Below, piece by piece: positions 1 to 6,183 of a stretch of 12,347 bases of DNA. The translations under genes and the position numbers were made by a program. Under the pieces are notes generated by a model. It ran no database searches and was not told the DNA's origin. It saw only the letters and a list, made by a program, of their open reading frames with translations. The DNA comes from Bacillota bacterium (lineage in GTDB: Bacteria > Bacillota > Clostridia > Christensenellales > Aristaeellaceae): assembly GCA_023402355.1 (NCBI GenBank), contig JAEXCG010000078.1, forward strand, positions 1-12,347, read 5' to 3'. Numbering within the stretch: the stretch's first letter is position 1; each line of letters starts with the position of its first letter.

Positions 1-573
1 CTCAAGCAGCCCCAGCAGTTCATGGCCGACGAGCGCGAGGTGGTGCAAAGCGCCTATCCGGGCGACATCATTGGGCTCTTTGACCCGGGCATCTTCTCTT
101 TGGGCGACACGCTTTCCACCGGGTCGCACGTCAAGTACCCCGGCATCCCGGTGTTCGCGCCGGAATTCTTCGCGCGCGTGAGCAGCATCGACAGCCTGCG
201 CCGCAAGCAGTTCGTCAAGGGCGTGATGCAGCTTTCGGAGGAGGGCGCGATTCAGACATTCAAGCGCCCGGGCATCGGCTTTGAGGAGATCATCGTCGGC
301 GTCGTCGGCGTGCTGCAGTTCGAGGTGCTGGAGCACCGGCTCAAGACCGAGTACAACGCGGAGATTCGCCGCGAGCAGCTCAGCTACCGCTTCGTGCGCT
401 GGGTCGTGAAGACGCCCAGGGCGCTAGACGACCTGAAGCTCACCTCCACGACCTCCATCGCGCAGGACGCGCGCGAGCGCGACGTGCTGCTCTTTGAAAA
501 CGAGTGGTCCATCCGCTGGGCGCTGGAAAACAACGAAGGACTGGAGCTCGCCGAGACCGCGGCGCGGGCCTAA
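1..573 (+). CDS. prfC: Peptide chain release factor 3, C-terminal part (5' end outside window)
   Basis: The frame is open from base 1 and gives about 190 residues ending at the TAA at 571-573. RF3 is a ribosome-dependent GTPase that removes RF1 or RF2 after peptide release; family members are about 525-530 residues, so roughly the last third is present. Visible matches to the post-GTPase region are SAYPGDIIGLFDPG, the 'GIPVFAPEFFARV' stretch, 'KGVMQLSEEGAIQTF' and 'VGVVGVLQFEVLEHRLKTEYN', which are hallmarks of RF3 domains II and III and distinguish it from EF-G. The GTPase domain is upstream of the window. typA follows after 31 bases with its own ribosome binding site, so the two translational GTPases may be cotranscribed; no terminator is seen between them. 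Confidence 0.93.
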   Translation, partial: LKQPQQFMADEREVVQSAYPGDIIGLFDPGIFSLGDTLSTGSHVKYPGIPVFAPEFFARVSSIDSLRRKQFVKGVMQLSEEGAIQTFKRPGIGFEEIIVGVVGVLQFEVLEHRLKTEYNAEIRREQLSYRFVRWVVKTPRALDDLKLTSTTSIAQDARERDVLLFENEWSIRWALENNEGLELAETAARA

Positions 574-604
574 CCCCCAAACGATAGAAAAGAGGGAATC
601 ACAC

Positions 605-2437
605 TTGGAAATTACCCGTGAAAATATTCGCAACATCGCCATCATCGCGCACGTCGACCACGGCAAGACGACGCTGGTGGACGAGATGCTCAAGCAGGGC
701 GGCGTGTTCCGCGAGAACCAGCAGGTCGCCGACCGCGTGATGGACTCCAACGACATCGAGCGCGAGCGCGGCATCACGATCCTGGCGAAGAACACCGCCG
801 TGCACTACAAGGACGTGAAGATCAACGTCGTGGACACCCCCGGCCACGCCGACTTCGGCGGCGAGGTAGAGCGCGTGCTCAAGATGGTGGACGGCGTGCT
901 GCTGCTCGTCGATTCTTTCGAGGGCCCGATGCCCCAGACGCGCTTCGTGCTCAAGAAGGCGCTGGACCTGAAGCTGCCGGTCATCATCGTCGTCAACAAG
1001 GTGGACCGTCCCGACGCGCGCTGCGACGAGGTGGAGGGCGAGATTCTCGACCTGCTGATCGACCTGGAGGCGGACGAGAGCCAGCTCGACAACCCCATCG
1101 TCTACGCCTCCGCGCGCCAGGGCACCGCGACGCTCAACCTTTCCGAGCCGGGCACGGACCTGCGCCCGCTCTTTGAGTCGATCCTCAAGTACATCCCCGC
1201 GCCCGTGGGCGATCCCGACGGCGCGGCGCAGGTGCTGGTTTCGACCATCGACTACAACGACTACGTGGGCCGCATCGGCGTGGGCCGCATCAACCGCGGC
1301 ACGCTCAAAAGCAACATGATGGCCGTGCGCGTCATCCACGGCGAGGATAAGGCCTCCGCGCCGCTTCGCCTTTCCGGGCTGTTCTGCTTCGACGGCCTCA
1401 AGCGCGCGCCCGTCGAGCAGGCGACCATGGGCGACATCGTCGCGATCACGGGCATTGAGGACATCATGATCGGCGACACGATCTGCGACCCGGCCTGCCC
1501 GGAGGGTCTGCCCTTCGTCAAGATCGAGGAGCCGACCGTGCAGATGACCTTCTCCGTCAACGACAGCCCGTTCGCGGGCCGCGAGGGGCAGTACGTCACC
1601 AGCCGCCACCTGCGCGCGCGCCTGATGCGCGAGCTGCAGACCGACGTCTCCCTGCGCGTGGAGGAGACCGAGTCGCCCGACGCCTTCAAGGTCTCGGGCC
1701 GCGGCGAGCTGCACCTGTCCGTGCTCATCGAGAACATGCGCCGCCAGGGCTACGAGTTCCAGGTCTCCAAGCCGGAGGTGCTCTTCCACTACGACGAGGA
1801 GGGCAACCAGCTCGAGCCCGTGGAGAAGATGGTGGCCGACGTGCCCGCCGCCTACGCGGGCGCGGTCATCGAAAAGCTGGGCCGCCGCCGCGGCGTGCTG
1901 GAGCACATGAGCGGCAGCGACCGCGTGCGGCTGGAGTTTTCCATCCCCTCGCGCGGGCTGTTCGGCTACCGCTCCGAGTTCATGACCGACACGCGCGGCG
2001 AGGGCATCATGAGCGCGGTGTTCGACCACTACGAGCCCTACAAGGGCGAGATTCCGCACCGCACGCAGGGCGCGCTGGTCTCCTTTGAGACGGGCGAAGC
2101 GGTCATGTACGGCCTGTTTTACGCGCAGGACCGCGGCACGCTCTTCTACGGGCCGGGCACGCAGGTGTACACCGGCATGATCGTCGGCCAGAACGCGCGC
2201 CAGGGCGACATCGACGTGAACGTCTGCAAGAAGAAGCACCTCACCTCCATCCGCAACGCGGCGGGCGCGGAGGAGGCCATGAAGCTGACCTCCATGCGCA
2301 CGCTCTCGCTGGAGGAGTGCCTAGAGTTCATCGACGACGACGAGTTGCTGGAGGTCACCCCCAAGAACCTGCGCATGCGCAAGCGCGTGCTCGCCACCGA
2401 GATGCGCAAGAAGCTGGATTCCAAGAAGCGCCAGTAG
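605..2437 (+). CDS. typA: Translational GTPase TypA/BipA
   Basis: This encodes a 610-residue protein, the normal length for TypA/BipA, a ribosome-associated GTPase involved in 50S assembly and stress or low-temperature growth. The G motifs are all present: AHVDHGKT at residues 15-22, ERERGITI at 52-59, DTPGHADF at 77-84 and NKVD at 131-134. Domain II, the EF-G-like domains and the TypA-specific C-terminal domain follow, including 'SRGLFGYRSEFMTDTRGEG' and the basic tail. The TTG at 605 is chosen because GAGGG lies at 592-596, eight bases upstream, and because the protein then begins LEITRENIRNIAIIAHVDHG as TypA proteins do. The open frame extends to 494, but that extension overlaps prfC and has no similarity to the family. 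A strong terminator lies just downstream. Confidence 0.97.
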   Translation: MEITRENIRNIAIIAHVDHGKTTLVDEMLKQGGVFRENQQVADRVMDSNDIERERGITILAKNTAVHYKDVKINVVDTPGHADFGGEVERVLKMVDGVLLLVDSFEGPMPQTRFVLKKALDLKLPVIIVVNKVDRPDARCDEVEGEILDLLIDLEADESQLDNPIVYASARQGTATLNLSEPGTDLRPLFESILKYIPAPVGDPDGAAQVLVSTIDYNDYVGRIGVGRINRGTLKSNMMAVRVIHGEDKASAPLRLSGLFCFDGLKRAPVEQATMGDIVAITGIEDIMIGDTICDPACPEGLPFVKIEEPTVQMTFSVNDSPFAGREGQYVTSRHLRARLMRELQTDVSLRVEETESPDAFKVSGRGELHLSVLIENMRRQGYEFQVSKPEVLFHYDEEGNQLEPVEKMVADVPAAYAGAVIEKLGRRRGVLEHMSGSDRVRLEFSIPSRGLFGYRSEFMTDTRGEGIMSAVFDHYEPYKGEIPHRTQGALVSFETGEAVMYGLFYAQDRGTLFYGPGTQVYTGMIVGQNARQGDIDVNVCKKKHLTSIRNAAGAEEAMKLTSMRTLSLEECLEFIDDDELLEVTPKNLRMRKRVLATEMRKKLDSKKRQ

Positions 2438-2457
2438 GCGTAAAACTTCAAACAAAG

Positions 2458-2498
2458 ACCGGCGCGCGGCAGGGAATGCCGCGCGCCGGTTGGGTTTT
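2458..2498 (+). terminator. Rho-independent terminator after typA
   Basis: A perfect 14-bp stem (arms 2458-2471 and 2477-2490) closes a GGGAA loop and is followed by TGGGTTTT. It lies 20 bases after the typA stop and just beyond the end of the convergent small gene, so it probably ends transcription from the left and may also serve the minus-strand gene. Confidence 0.9.
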
Positions 2499-2505
2499 GG
2501 AGAGA

Positions 2506-2781
2506 TTACAGAAAGTCTTCGTTCGCTGCGGCCTCCATCGCGAGGCGCATGCCCAGCCGAAAGCCGCAAGCGAAGGCGTCACAGCGGGCGATGCCGCTCG
2601 CCTCGTCCTCCGCGTCCACGTACTTTTCAAAGGTCTCGCGCTGCGCGTCTGTGAGGGTAGGCAGCAGCTTTTCGCTGCTGCGGCGGCCGCAGGCGACCGC
2701 CTCCATGTAAGCGGAATCGGGCGCGTACGCGCGGGCGTTCGGCCGAATGTTGCCGTAGTAAAGCTCTTCCAGAAGCTGCAT
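2506..2781 (-). CDS. Small DUF6809-like protein
   Basis: This encodes a 91-residue acidic protein of unknown function. The start MQLLEELYYGNIRPNAR, the central 'LLPTLTDAQRETFEKYVDA' helix and the C-terminal 'FACGFRLGMRLAMEA' helix match what I recall of DUF6809, a family of about 90-residue proteins common in Firmicutes and often seen in accessory regions. The family call is from memory of the pattern, not a search. The ATG at 2781 is preceded by AAAGGA about nine bases upstream. The open frame runs upstream to 2838, but that extension has no ribosome binding site and is unlike the family. There is no signal peptide or membrane segment. It lies downstream of the two RHH genes on the same strand but is separated from them by about 145 bases that contain a hairpin repeat, so it may have its own promoter. 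Confidence 0.72.
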   Translation of the reverse strand: MQLLEELYYGNIRPNARAYAPDSAYMEAVACGRRSSEKLLPTLTDAQRETFEKYVDAEDEASGIARCDAFACGFRLGMRLAMEAAANEDFL

Positions 2782-2817
2782 TTTGCATCGTCCTTTCGCT
2801 CTGTTGCCCGGCGCGGC

Positions 2818-2846
2818 TTGAAAGGCGGTGCGGCGCATGGTATAAT
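2818..2846 (+). promoter_or_regulatory. Candidate sigma-70 promoter facing right, toward the RHH genes (antisense)
   Basis: TTGAAA at 2818-2823 is separated by exactly 17 bases from a perfect TATAAT at 2841-2846. A transcript would start near 2853, cross the first hairpin repeat and be antisense to the first RHH gene. No plus-strand gene follows it. The AT-rich core is nearly symmetric and also gives TATTAT on the minus strand, with only a weak -35, so it could instead or additionally serve the DUF6809-like gene. Confidence 0.45.
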
Positions 2847-2885
2847 ATTTACGCCGCGCGAGCCTTCAGCCGCGTCGGTGGTGTT

Positions 2886-2931
2886 GGGGAGCGGCGTCGC
2901 TTTGTGAGGGAGCGCCGCTTCCTTCTTCATT
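2886..2931. repeat. 46-bp hairpin repeat, copy 1
   Basis: This copy matches the one at 3231-3276 at 45 of 46 bases; the only difference is A at 2911 against T at 3256. It contains the inverted repeat AGCGGCG...CGCCGCT with a 16-base loop. It covers the stop codon (2927-2929) and downstream flank of the first RHH gene. On the plus strand the stem is followed by a pyrimidine-rich run, so it could be a weak terminator in that direction; on the minus strand there is no T tract. Confidence 0.85.
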
Positions 2932-3109
2932 TTGTCAGGGTGTCCCGAACGAGATAGATGCCCCTGCGGACGACCTCCGAACGGGAGGTGTTCAACTTTT
3001 GCGCGCATTCGTCGAGGGCTTCCTCGGTTTCCTTTGTCACGCGCAGGTAGATGCGCTCGGAGCGTGGGTTTTTCGAGGGGGGACGCCCCATCTTTTTCTT
3101 TTCCGACAT
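2927..3109 (-). CDS. Ribbon-helix-helix (CopG/Arc-like) DNA-binding protein 1
   Basis: This encodes a 60-residue protein. A basic N-terminus (MSEKKKMGRPPSKNPRS, with an AT-hook-like GRP) is followed by a beta strand 'RIYLRVT' at about 19-25, a first helix 'KETEEALDECAQKL' at 26-39, and a second helix 'SRSEVVRRGIYLVRDTL' at 42-58. This strand-helix-turn-helix order and the S-x-S-E-V-V-R-x-G pattern are typical of RHH repressors and antitoxins, which bind DNA as dimers through the strand. The ATG at 3109 has GAGG at 3117-3120, seven bases upstream. No toxin gene adjoins it. It is a paralogue of the gene at 3272-3451, with about 30% identical residues. Its target is unknown; autoregulation would be usual. 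Confidence 0.8.
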   Translation of the reverse strand: MSEKKKMGRPPSKNPRSERIYLRVTKETEEALDECAQKLNTSRSEVVRRGIYLVRDTLTK

Positions 3110-3126
3110 GGGTTAACCTCGCTTTC

Positions 3127-3189
3127 TGTCGGCTAAATATGTAGCAGTTCTTGGCGCACCAAAAGTCAATAAATATTTTTGTCGGCCAA
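3127..3189 (-). promoter_or_regulatory. Upstream control region of the first RHH gene with paired 10-bp repeats
   Basis: On the minus strand TTGGCCGACA (3180-3189) and TTAGCCGACA (3127-3136) are direct repeats 53 bp apart, about five helical turns. Between them lie a TTGACT hexamer (3163-3168), which could be a -35 although no good -10 follows at 17 bases, and the near-palindrome TTGGTGCGCCAA. The arrangement fits an operator for a small dimeric repressor, possibly the RHH protein itself. This is inference. Confidence 0.35.
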
Positions 3190-3230
3190 TAAAAAATCAG
3201 ATGCGATCCTTACAATAGCGCCTGTTGTGT

Positions 3231-3276
3231 GGGGAGCGGCGTCGCTTTGTGAGGGTGCGCCGCTTCCTTCTTCATT
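3231..3276. repeat. 46-bp hairpin repeat, copy 2
   Basis: This is the second copy of the element at 2886-2931, in the same orientation and 345 bases away. It carries the same 7-bp inverted repeat and covers the stop codon (3272-3274) of the second RHH gene. Weaker similarity continues into the last codons of both genes. Confidence 0.85.
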
Positions 3277-3451
3277 CTTGCAGGTCGTCCTTGAGCTTTT
3301 TGATTCCACGGCGAATGGCCTCCATCTTGCTCACGCGCCGCTGGCTGCAGTAGCGCGTCAGGATCGTGTCGCACGCTTCATCCAGCCGCACATGGGTGGA
3401 AACGCCTTTGGGATTGTCCGTCGGACGCCCGATCTTTTTTTCTTTGGGCAA
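3272..3451 (-). CDS. Ribbon-helix-helix (CopG/Arc-like) DNA-binding protein 2, TTG start
   Basis: This encodes a 59-residue protein beginning (M)PKEKKIGRPTDNPKG. The same layout as its neighbour is seen: basic GRP-containing arm, strand 'STHVRLD' at about 18-24, first helix 'EACDTILTRYCSQR' and second helix 'SKMEAIRRGIKKLKDDL'. The TTG at 3451 is chosen because AGGGAGGT lies at 3458-3465 with a six-base spacer, and because it gives the same length and N-terminus as the paralogue. The open frame continues to 3598, but that extension runs through a terminator hairpin. A TTGACT hexamer lies 59 bases upstream of the start, as it does 60 bases upstream of the first RHH gene. Function is probably transcriptional repression; the target is unknown. 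Confidence 0.78.
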   Translation of the reverse strand: MPKEKKIGRPTDNPKGVSTHVRLDEACDTILTRYCSQRRVSKMEAIRRGIKKLKDDLQE

Positions 3452-3514
3452 AAACTTACCTCCCTTTTGAAGACCAGAACCATACACCATAAATGAAGCC
3501 CAAAAGTCAAGCTG

Positions 3515-3553
3515 AAAAGGCGCGCCGCGGGATGGATCATCCCGTGGCGCGCC
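3515..3553 (-). terminator. Terminator after the 841-residue protein gene, possibly bidirectional
   Basis: Arms 3519-3534 and 3538-3553 form a 16-bp stem with one imperfect pair and a three-base loop. On the minus strand it is followed by TTTT (3515-3518), 20 bases after the stop of the long gene. On the plus strand it is followed by CAATTTTGTTTT, so it could also stop transcription from the left. It separates the sugar cluster from the RHH region. Confidence 0.85.
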
Positions 3554-3573
3554 CAATTTTGTTTTGCCGCCGG

Positions 3574-6099
3574 TCACTCGGTGCAGGGATACGACCATTG
3601 GATTACGGTAAAGCCGGGGCAGGTGTACTCGAACCGGCCGCTGCCGTAGCGCGAATGCAGGTAGGGGCTGTCCGCCATGGCGTCCGATACGGGCACCTCC
3701 TGCCGGTCGATGGTGAAGCCCTCGACCAGGCCGAACTCCATCAGTCCGCTGCCCGGCGAGTCGAAGTGGAAGGTGAGGCCGTCCTGCCAGACCGGGGCCA
3801 CCAGCAGGCGGGCCATGAACGATTCAAAGCTGCCGTCCTCGTCCTGGCTTCCGCATTCCGCGAGCCAGACCGCCTCGTTGCCGTCGCAGATCAGCTCGCG
3901 TCCCGCGTAGGGGCCCTCCGCCCGGAAGGAATGCGGGGCGCTGGAGTAGATGCCCACGTAGCCCTCGCCGGAGCGGCCGAACGTCCAGCCGCCCTGCTGC
4001 ACGACCTCGTCGAACTTGCGGGCGTCGAAGTGGCAGTGCGTCATCCAGATGTCGTTGTCGTTTACGTCGTGCCAGATGACGGCGAGGGTACGCTTCCCCA
4101 TCAGCACGCGCGGCAAAAACGCCTGCCCCGCCCAGTAGTCCGGGCGCAGGCCGCTGCCCTCGGCGACGTTGTTGGGCGCGGAGAAGCAGATTGAGATGTC
4201 GTTTCTCAGCACGATCAGGGCGGAAATGAAGTGCATGTCGCACATGCCCACGTTGTGGTCGCGCGCGCCGCCGATCATGTAGTCCTTCGTGCGGCGGATG
4301 GTGAAGTCGGCGTTGTGCTTGTCGAAGTGCATGATGCCCTGCTTGTAGGTGAAGGTCGCGGGCGTGAAGTTATACGCCAGCTCGCAAAGGCCCCGCGGGG
4401 GCACGTAGTAGCTGAAGGCCAGCTCCGAATGGGTCATTTCCTGATTGAACGGCGCGTTGCCGAAGAGCATCCAGAAGATGCCGCTGATGCGGGTGGTCCG
4501 GCCGGTGCGCAGCAGCATGTTGTAGCTGCGCCCGCGCGGCGTCGCCATCACGCCGTCAAACGAGCTGACCGCGAAGATGTAGGTCATGAAGTCCAGCAGG
4601 ATGTTGACCATGTTGCGCAGCGGGTATTCCTCCATGGGGAGCACCTCGCGCAGGACGAGCAGGGCGGAGAGCGTGACGGGCAGGTAGCTGTCCGAGAGCG
4701 GCTCGTCGAAGCCCACGCGGCAGCGCTGGTTCAGCCATTCCACCAGGTGCACGCGGCCCTTCAGGGAGTGGTACATGCCGTTCTGCCCGCAGTTGGTGAA
4801 CAGGTCGGTGGGGTAGAGCAGGCCGGCCAGGTACTCGCACACGTGAAAGCCGATGCGGTGGTTTTCCGAGCAGTAGAACATGGAGGAGGGGCCGGGCTCG
4901 TCCACCCAGTAGCGGAAGCCCAGGGCGGCCTTGCGCACCCGCTCGTGGATGCGCGCATCCAGCCGGCGCGCGCCGCTGTCCTCCCAGATCAGCCAGAGGA
5001 GCGGCAGCAGCTCGAAGTCCGCGCAGTCCGCGCGGCGCTCGATCTTGTCGCACATCCGCTCGATGCGGGCCCAGTCGATTTCGTCCTGGCGGTCCAGCCG
5101 GTAGAGGGCGAGCGGGTCGCCCTGCGCGGCGAGCAGCTCCAGCATCCGCTGGCGGCGCTCTTCAAAGCGGTCGTAGCCGGGCGCGGGCGCGACCAGCTCG
5201 ACCAGGGTGAAGGAGAGGGAGCGGCCGGTGAGCGGCGTGCCGTCCGTGAGACGCCACGAGAGCTCCACGCGGTACTTCCCGGCGGGCAGCTCAGGCAGGC
5301 GCGTGTCACTCTGCGCGACCTCGTCCAGGTTTAGGACCGCCCCGCCCTTTTCGTCGTACACGCAGGCCGACACCCGGCAGTGGCGAAGCGGCAGGCGGCC
5401 GACGTGCAGCACGGGCGCTTCGCCCAGCGTGTAGCAGTCGTCCTCCATGTGCGTCTCCAGCTGGCTGCGGGCGATCTCCTCGCGGACCTCCTCCGGCATG
5501 CTCAGCGGCACCAGCGCGCGAAGCGGCGCCTCGCAGCTTACCAGCTCCATGCTGAACGAGATGCCGGTGCCGCGGCCGACGTGGCCGGTGAGCGCGGTAA
5601 AGGCGTTGCGCCCGGGCATCAGGTGCAGGCGCACCGTCTCATAGTTCGGCTTGTTCACGTGCTCGAACACGTAGGTGCGCTCGCGCTTCCTGCTTGGGTA
5701 ATCGCGGTTGTCGAACGCGAGCGCGTCGCCCAGAAGGACCGCGAGGCGTCCGGCGCAGATGCGCAGCGTGACGTCCTGCTCGCGCTCGCTCTGAAGCTCC
5801 ACGTAGATGGGCATGAGGGCCAGCTTTTCCATGATGTAGTAATGCCCGTCCGCGTAGCGCGGGGAGGGATCGGTGCAGAGCGTCCAGAGCCCCTCCATGC
5901 CGCAGAGGCTGAAGGCGTCGAACTCGCGGAACGTCCGGCCCCGCAGCTCGCCGATCGCCTGCGCCATGGCCTCTTCCACGTACTGAATTGTCGCGGCGTT
6001 CGTGCGCTCGCCGGGGTAATCCTTTTCCAGAACGCCCGCCACCATGAAGGGGCGGATGGACTTGCCCGGTTCGAGCTCCTGCGCAAAAAGCTTATCCAT
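3574..6099 (-). CDS. Uncharacterised 841-residue protein, toroid lyase-like, candidate carbohydrate-active enzyme
   Basis: This large protein has no signal peptide and no membrane segment, so it is predicted to be cytoplasmic. Residues about 85-300 look beta-rich. Residues about 315-550 are helical and contain the most conserved-looking block: 'YWVDEPGPSSMFYCSENH' ending at 414, 'FHVCEYLAGLLYP' at 418-430, 'HLVEWLNQRCRVGFDEPLSDSY' within 451-472 and 'TPRGRSYNML' at 520-529. Residues about 575-835 are beta-rich again. The SENH...EYLAG...GF-E-S-Y pattern resembles uncharacterised proteins and heparinase-type lyases with an alpha/alpha toroid followed by a beta sandwich; that is pattern memory, and no catalytic residue is proven. 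The ATG at 6099 has GAGGAAT about eight bases upstream. It follows the solute-binding protein gene but is separated by a terminator. It may degrade an imported oligosaccharide; other roles are possible. Confidence 0.6.
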   Translation of the reverse strand: MDKLFAQELEPGKSIRPFMVAGVLEKDYPGERTNAATIQYVEEAMAQAIGELRGRTFREFDAFSLCGMEGLWTLCTDPSPRYADGHYYIMEKLALMPIYVELQSEREQDVTLRICAGRLAVLLGDALAFDNRDYPSRKRERTYVFEHVNKPNYETVRLHLMPGRNAFTALTGHVGRGTGISFSMELVSCEAPLRALVPLSMPEEVREEIARSQLETHMEDDCYTLGEAPVLHVGRLPLRHCRVSACVYDEKGGAVLNLDEVAQSDTRLPELPAGKYRVELSWRLTDGTPLTGRSLSFTLVELVAPAPGYDRFEERRQRMLELLAAQGDPLALYRLDRQDEIDWARIERMCDKIERRADCADFELLPLLWLIWEDSGARRLDARIHERVRKAALGFRYWVDEPGPSSMFYCSENHRIGFHVCEYLAGLLYPTDLFTNCGQNGMYHSLKGRVHLVEWLNQRCRVGFDEPLSDSYLPVTLSALLVLREVLPMEEYPLRNMVNILLDFMTYIFAVSSFDGVMATPRGRSYNMLLRTGRTTRISGIFWMLFGNAPFNQEMTHSELAFSYYVPPRGLCELAYNFTPATFTYKQGIMHFDKHNADFTIRRTKDYMIGGARDHNVGMCDMHFISALIVLRNDISICFSAPNNVAEGSGLRPDYWAGQAFLPRVLMGKRTLAVIWHDVNDNDIWMTHCHFDARKFDEVVQQGGWTFGRSGEGYVGIYSSAPHSFRAEGPYAGRELICDGNEAVWLAECGSQDEDGSFESFMARLLVAPVWQDGLTFHFDSPGSGLMEFGLVEGFTIDRQEVPVSDAMADSPYLHSRYGSGRFEYTCPGFTVIQWSYPCTE

Positions 6100-6134
6100 G
6101 GTCTATTCCTCACTTTGTCGTCTGAAAGTCCGGG

Positions 6135-6168
6135 AAAAATGCCGCCCCACGGCAGCGCGGGGCGGCAT
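6135..6168 (-). terminator. Terminator between solute-binding protein and 841-residue protein genes
   Basis: A perfect 10-bp stem (arms 6139-6148 and 6159-6168) is followed on the minus strand by TTTTT (6135-6139). It starts 16 bases after the stop of the solute-binding protein gene and ends about 35 bases before the next start. It would reduce readthrough into the downstream gene while protecting the 3' end of the abundant binding-protein message. Confidence 0.9.
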
Positions 6169-6183
6169 CGTTTCAGGGGCGGA

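Noticed and set aside
494..604. N-terminal extension of TypA to an ATG at 494.
   Set aside because: It overlaps prfC by 80 bases, and its residues are unlike TypA N-termini; TTG 605 has a well-spaced ribosome binding site.
599..2239. A 546-codon open frame on the minus strand.
   Set aside because: It lies wholly opposite typA, has the same low-complexity His/Val/Ala/Asp composition and no ribosome binding site worth the name.
2932..3144. A 70-codon plus-strand frame downstream of the promoter at 2818-2846.
   Set aside because: It is opposite the first RHH gene and its composition is not protein-like; the promoter, if real, more likely makes a noncoding transcript.
2886..3276. The two 46-bp repeats as a CRISPR array or insertion-sequence ends.
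   Set aside because: There are only two copies, 345 bases apart, in direct rather than inverted orientation, with genes in between, and no transposase or target-site duplication is visible.
2506..3451. The RHH genes as antitoxins of a toxin-antitoxin pair.
   Set aside because: No toxin-like gene adjoins either one; the neighbouring 91-residue protein resembles DUF6809 rather than a known toxin.
4231..5334. A 367-codon open frame on the plus strand.
   Set aside because: It is opposite the 841-residue protein gene and has the biased composition of a codon shadow.
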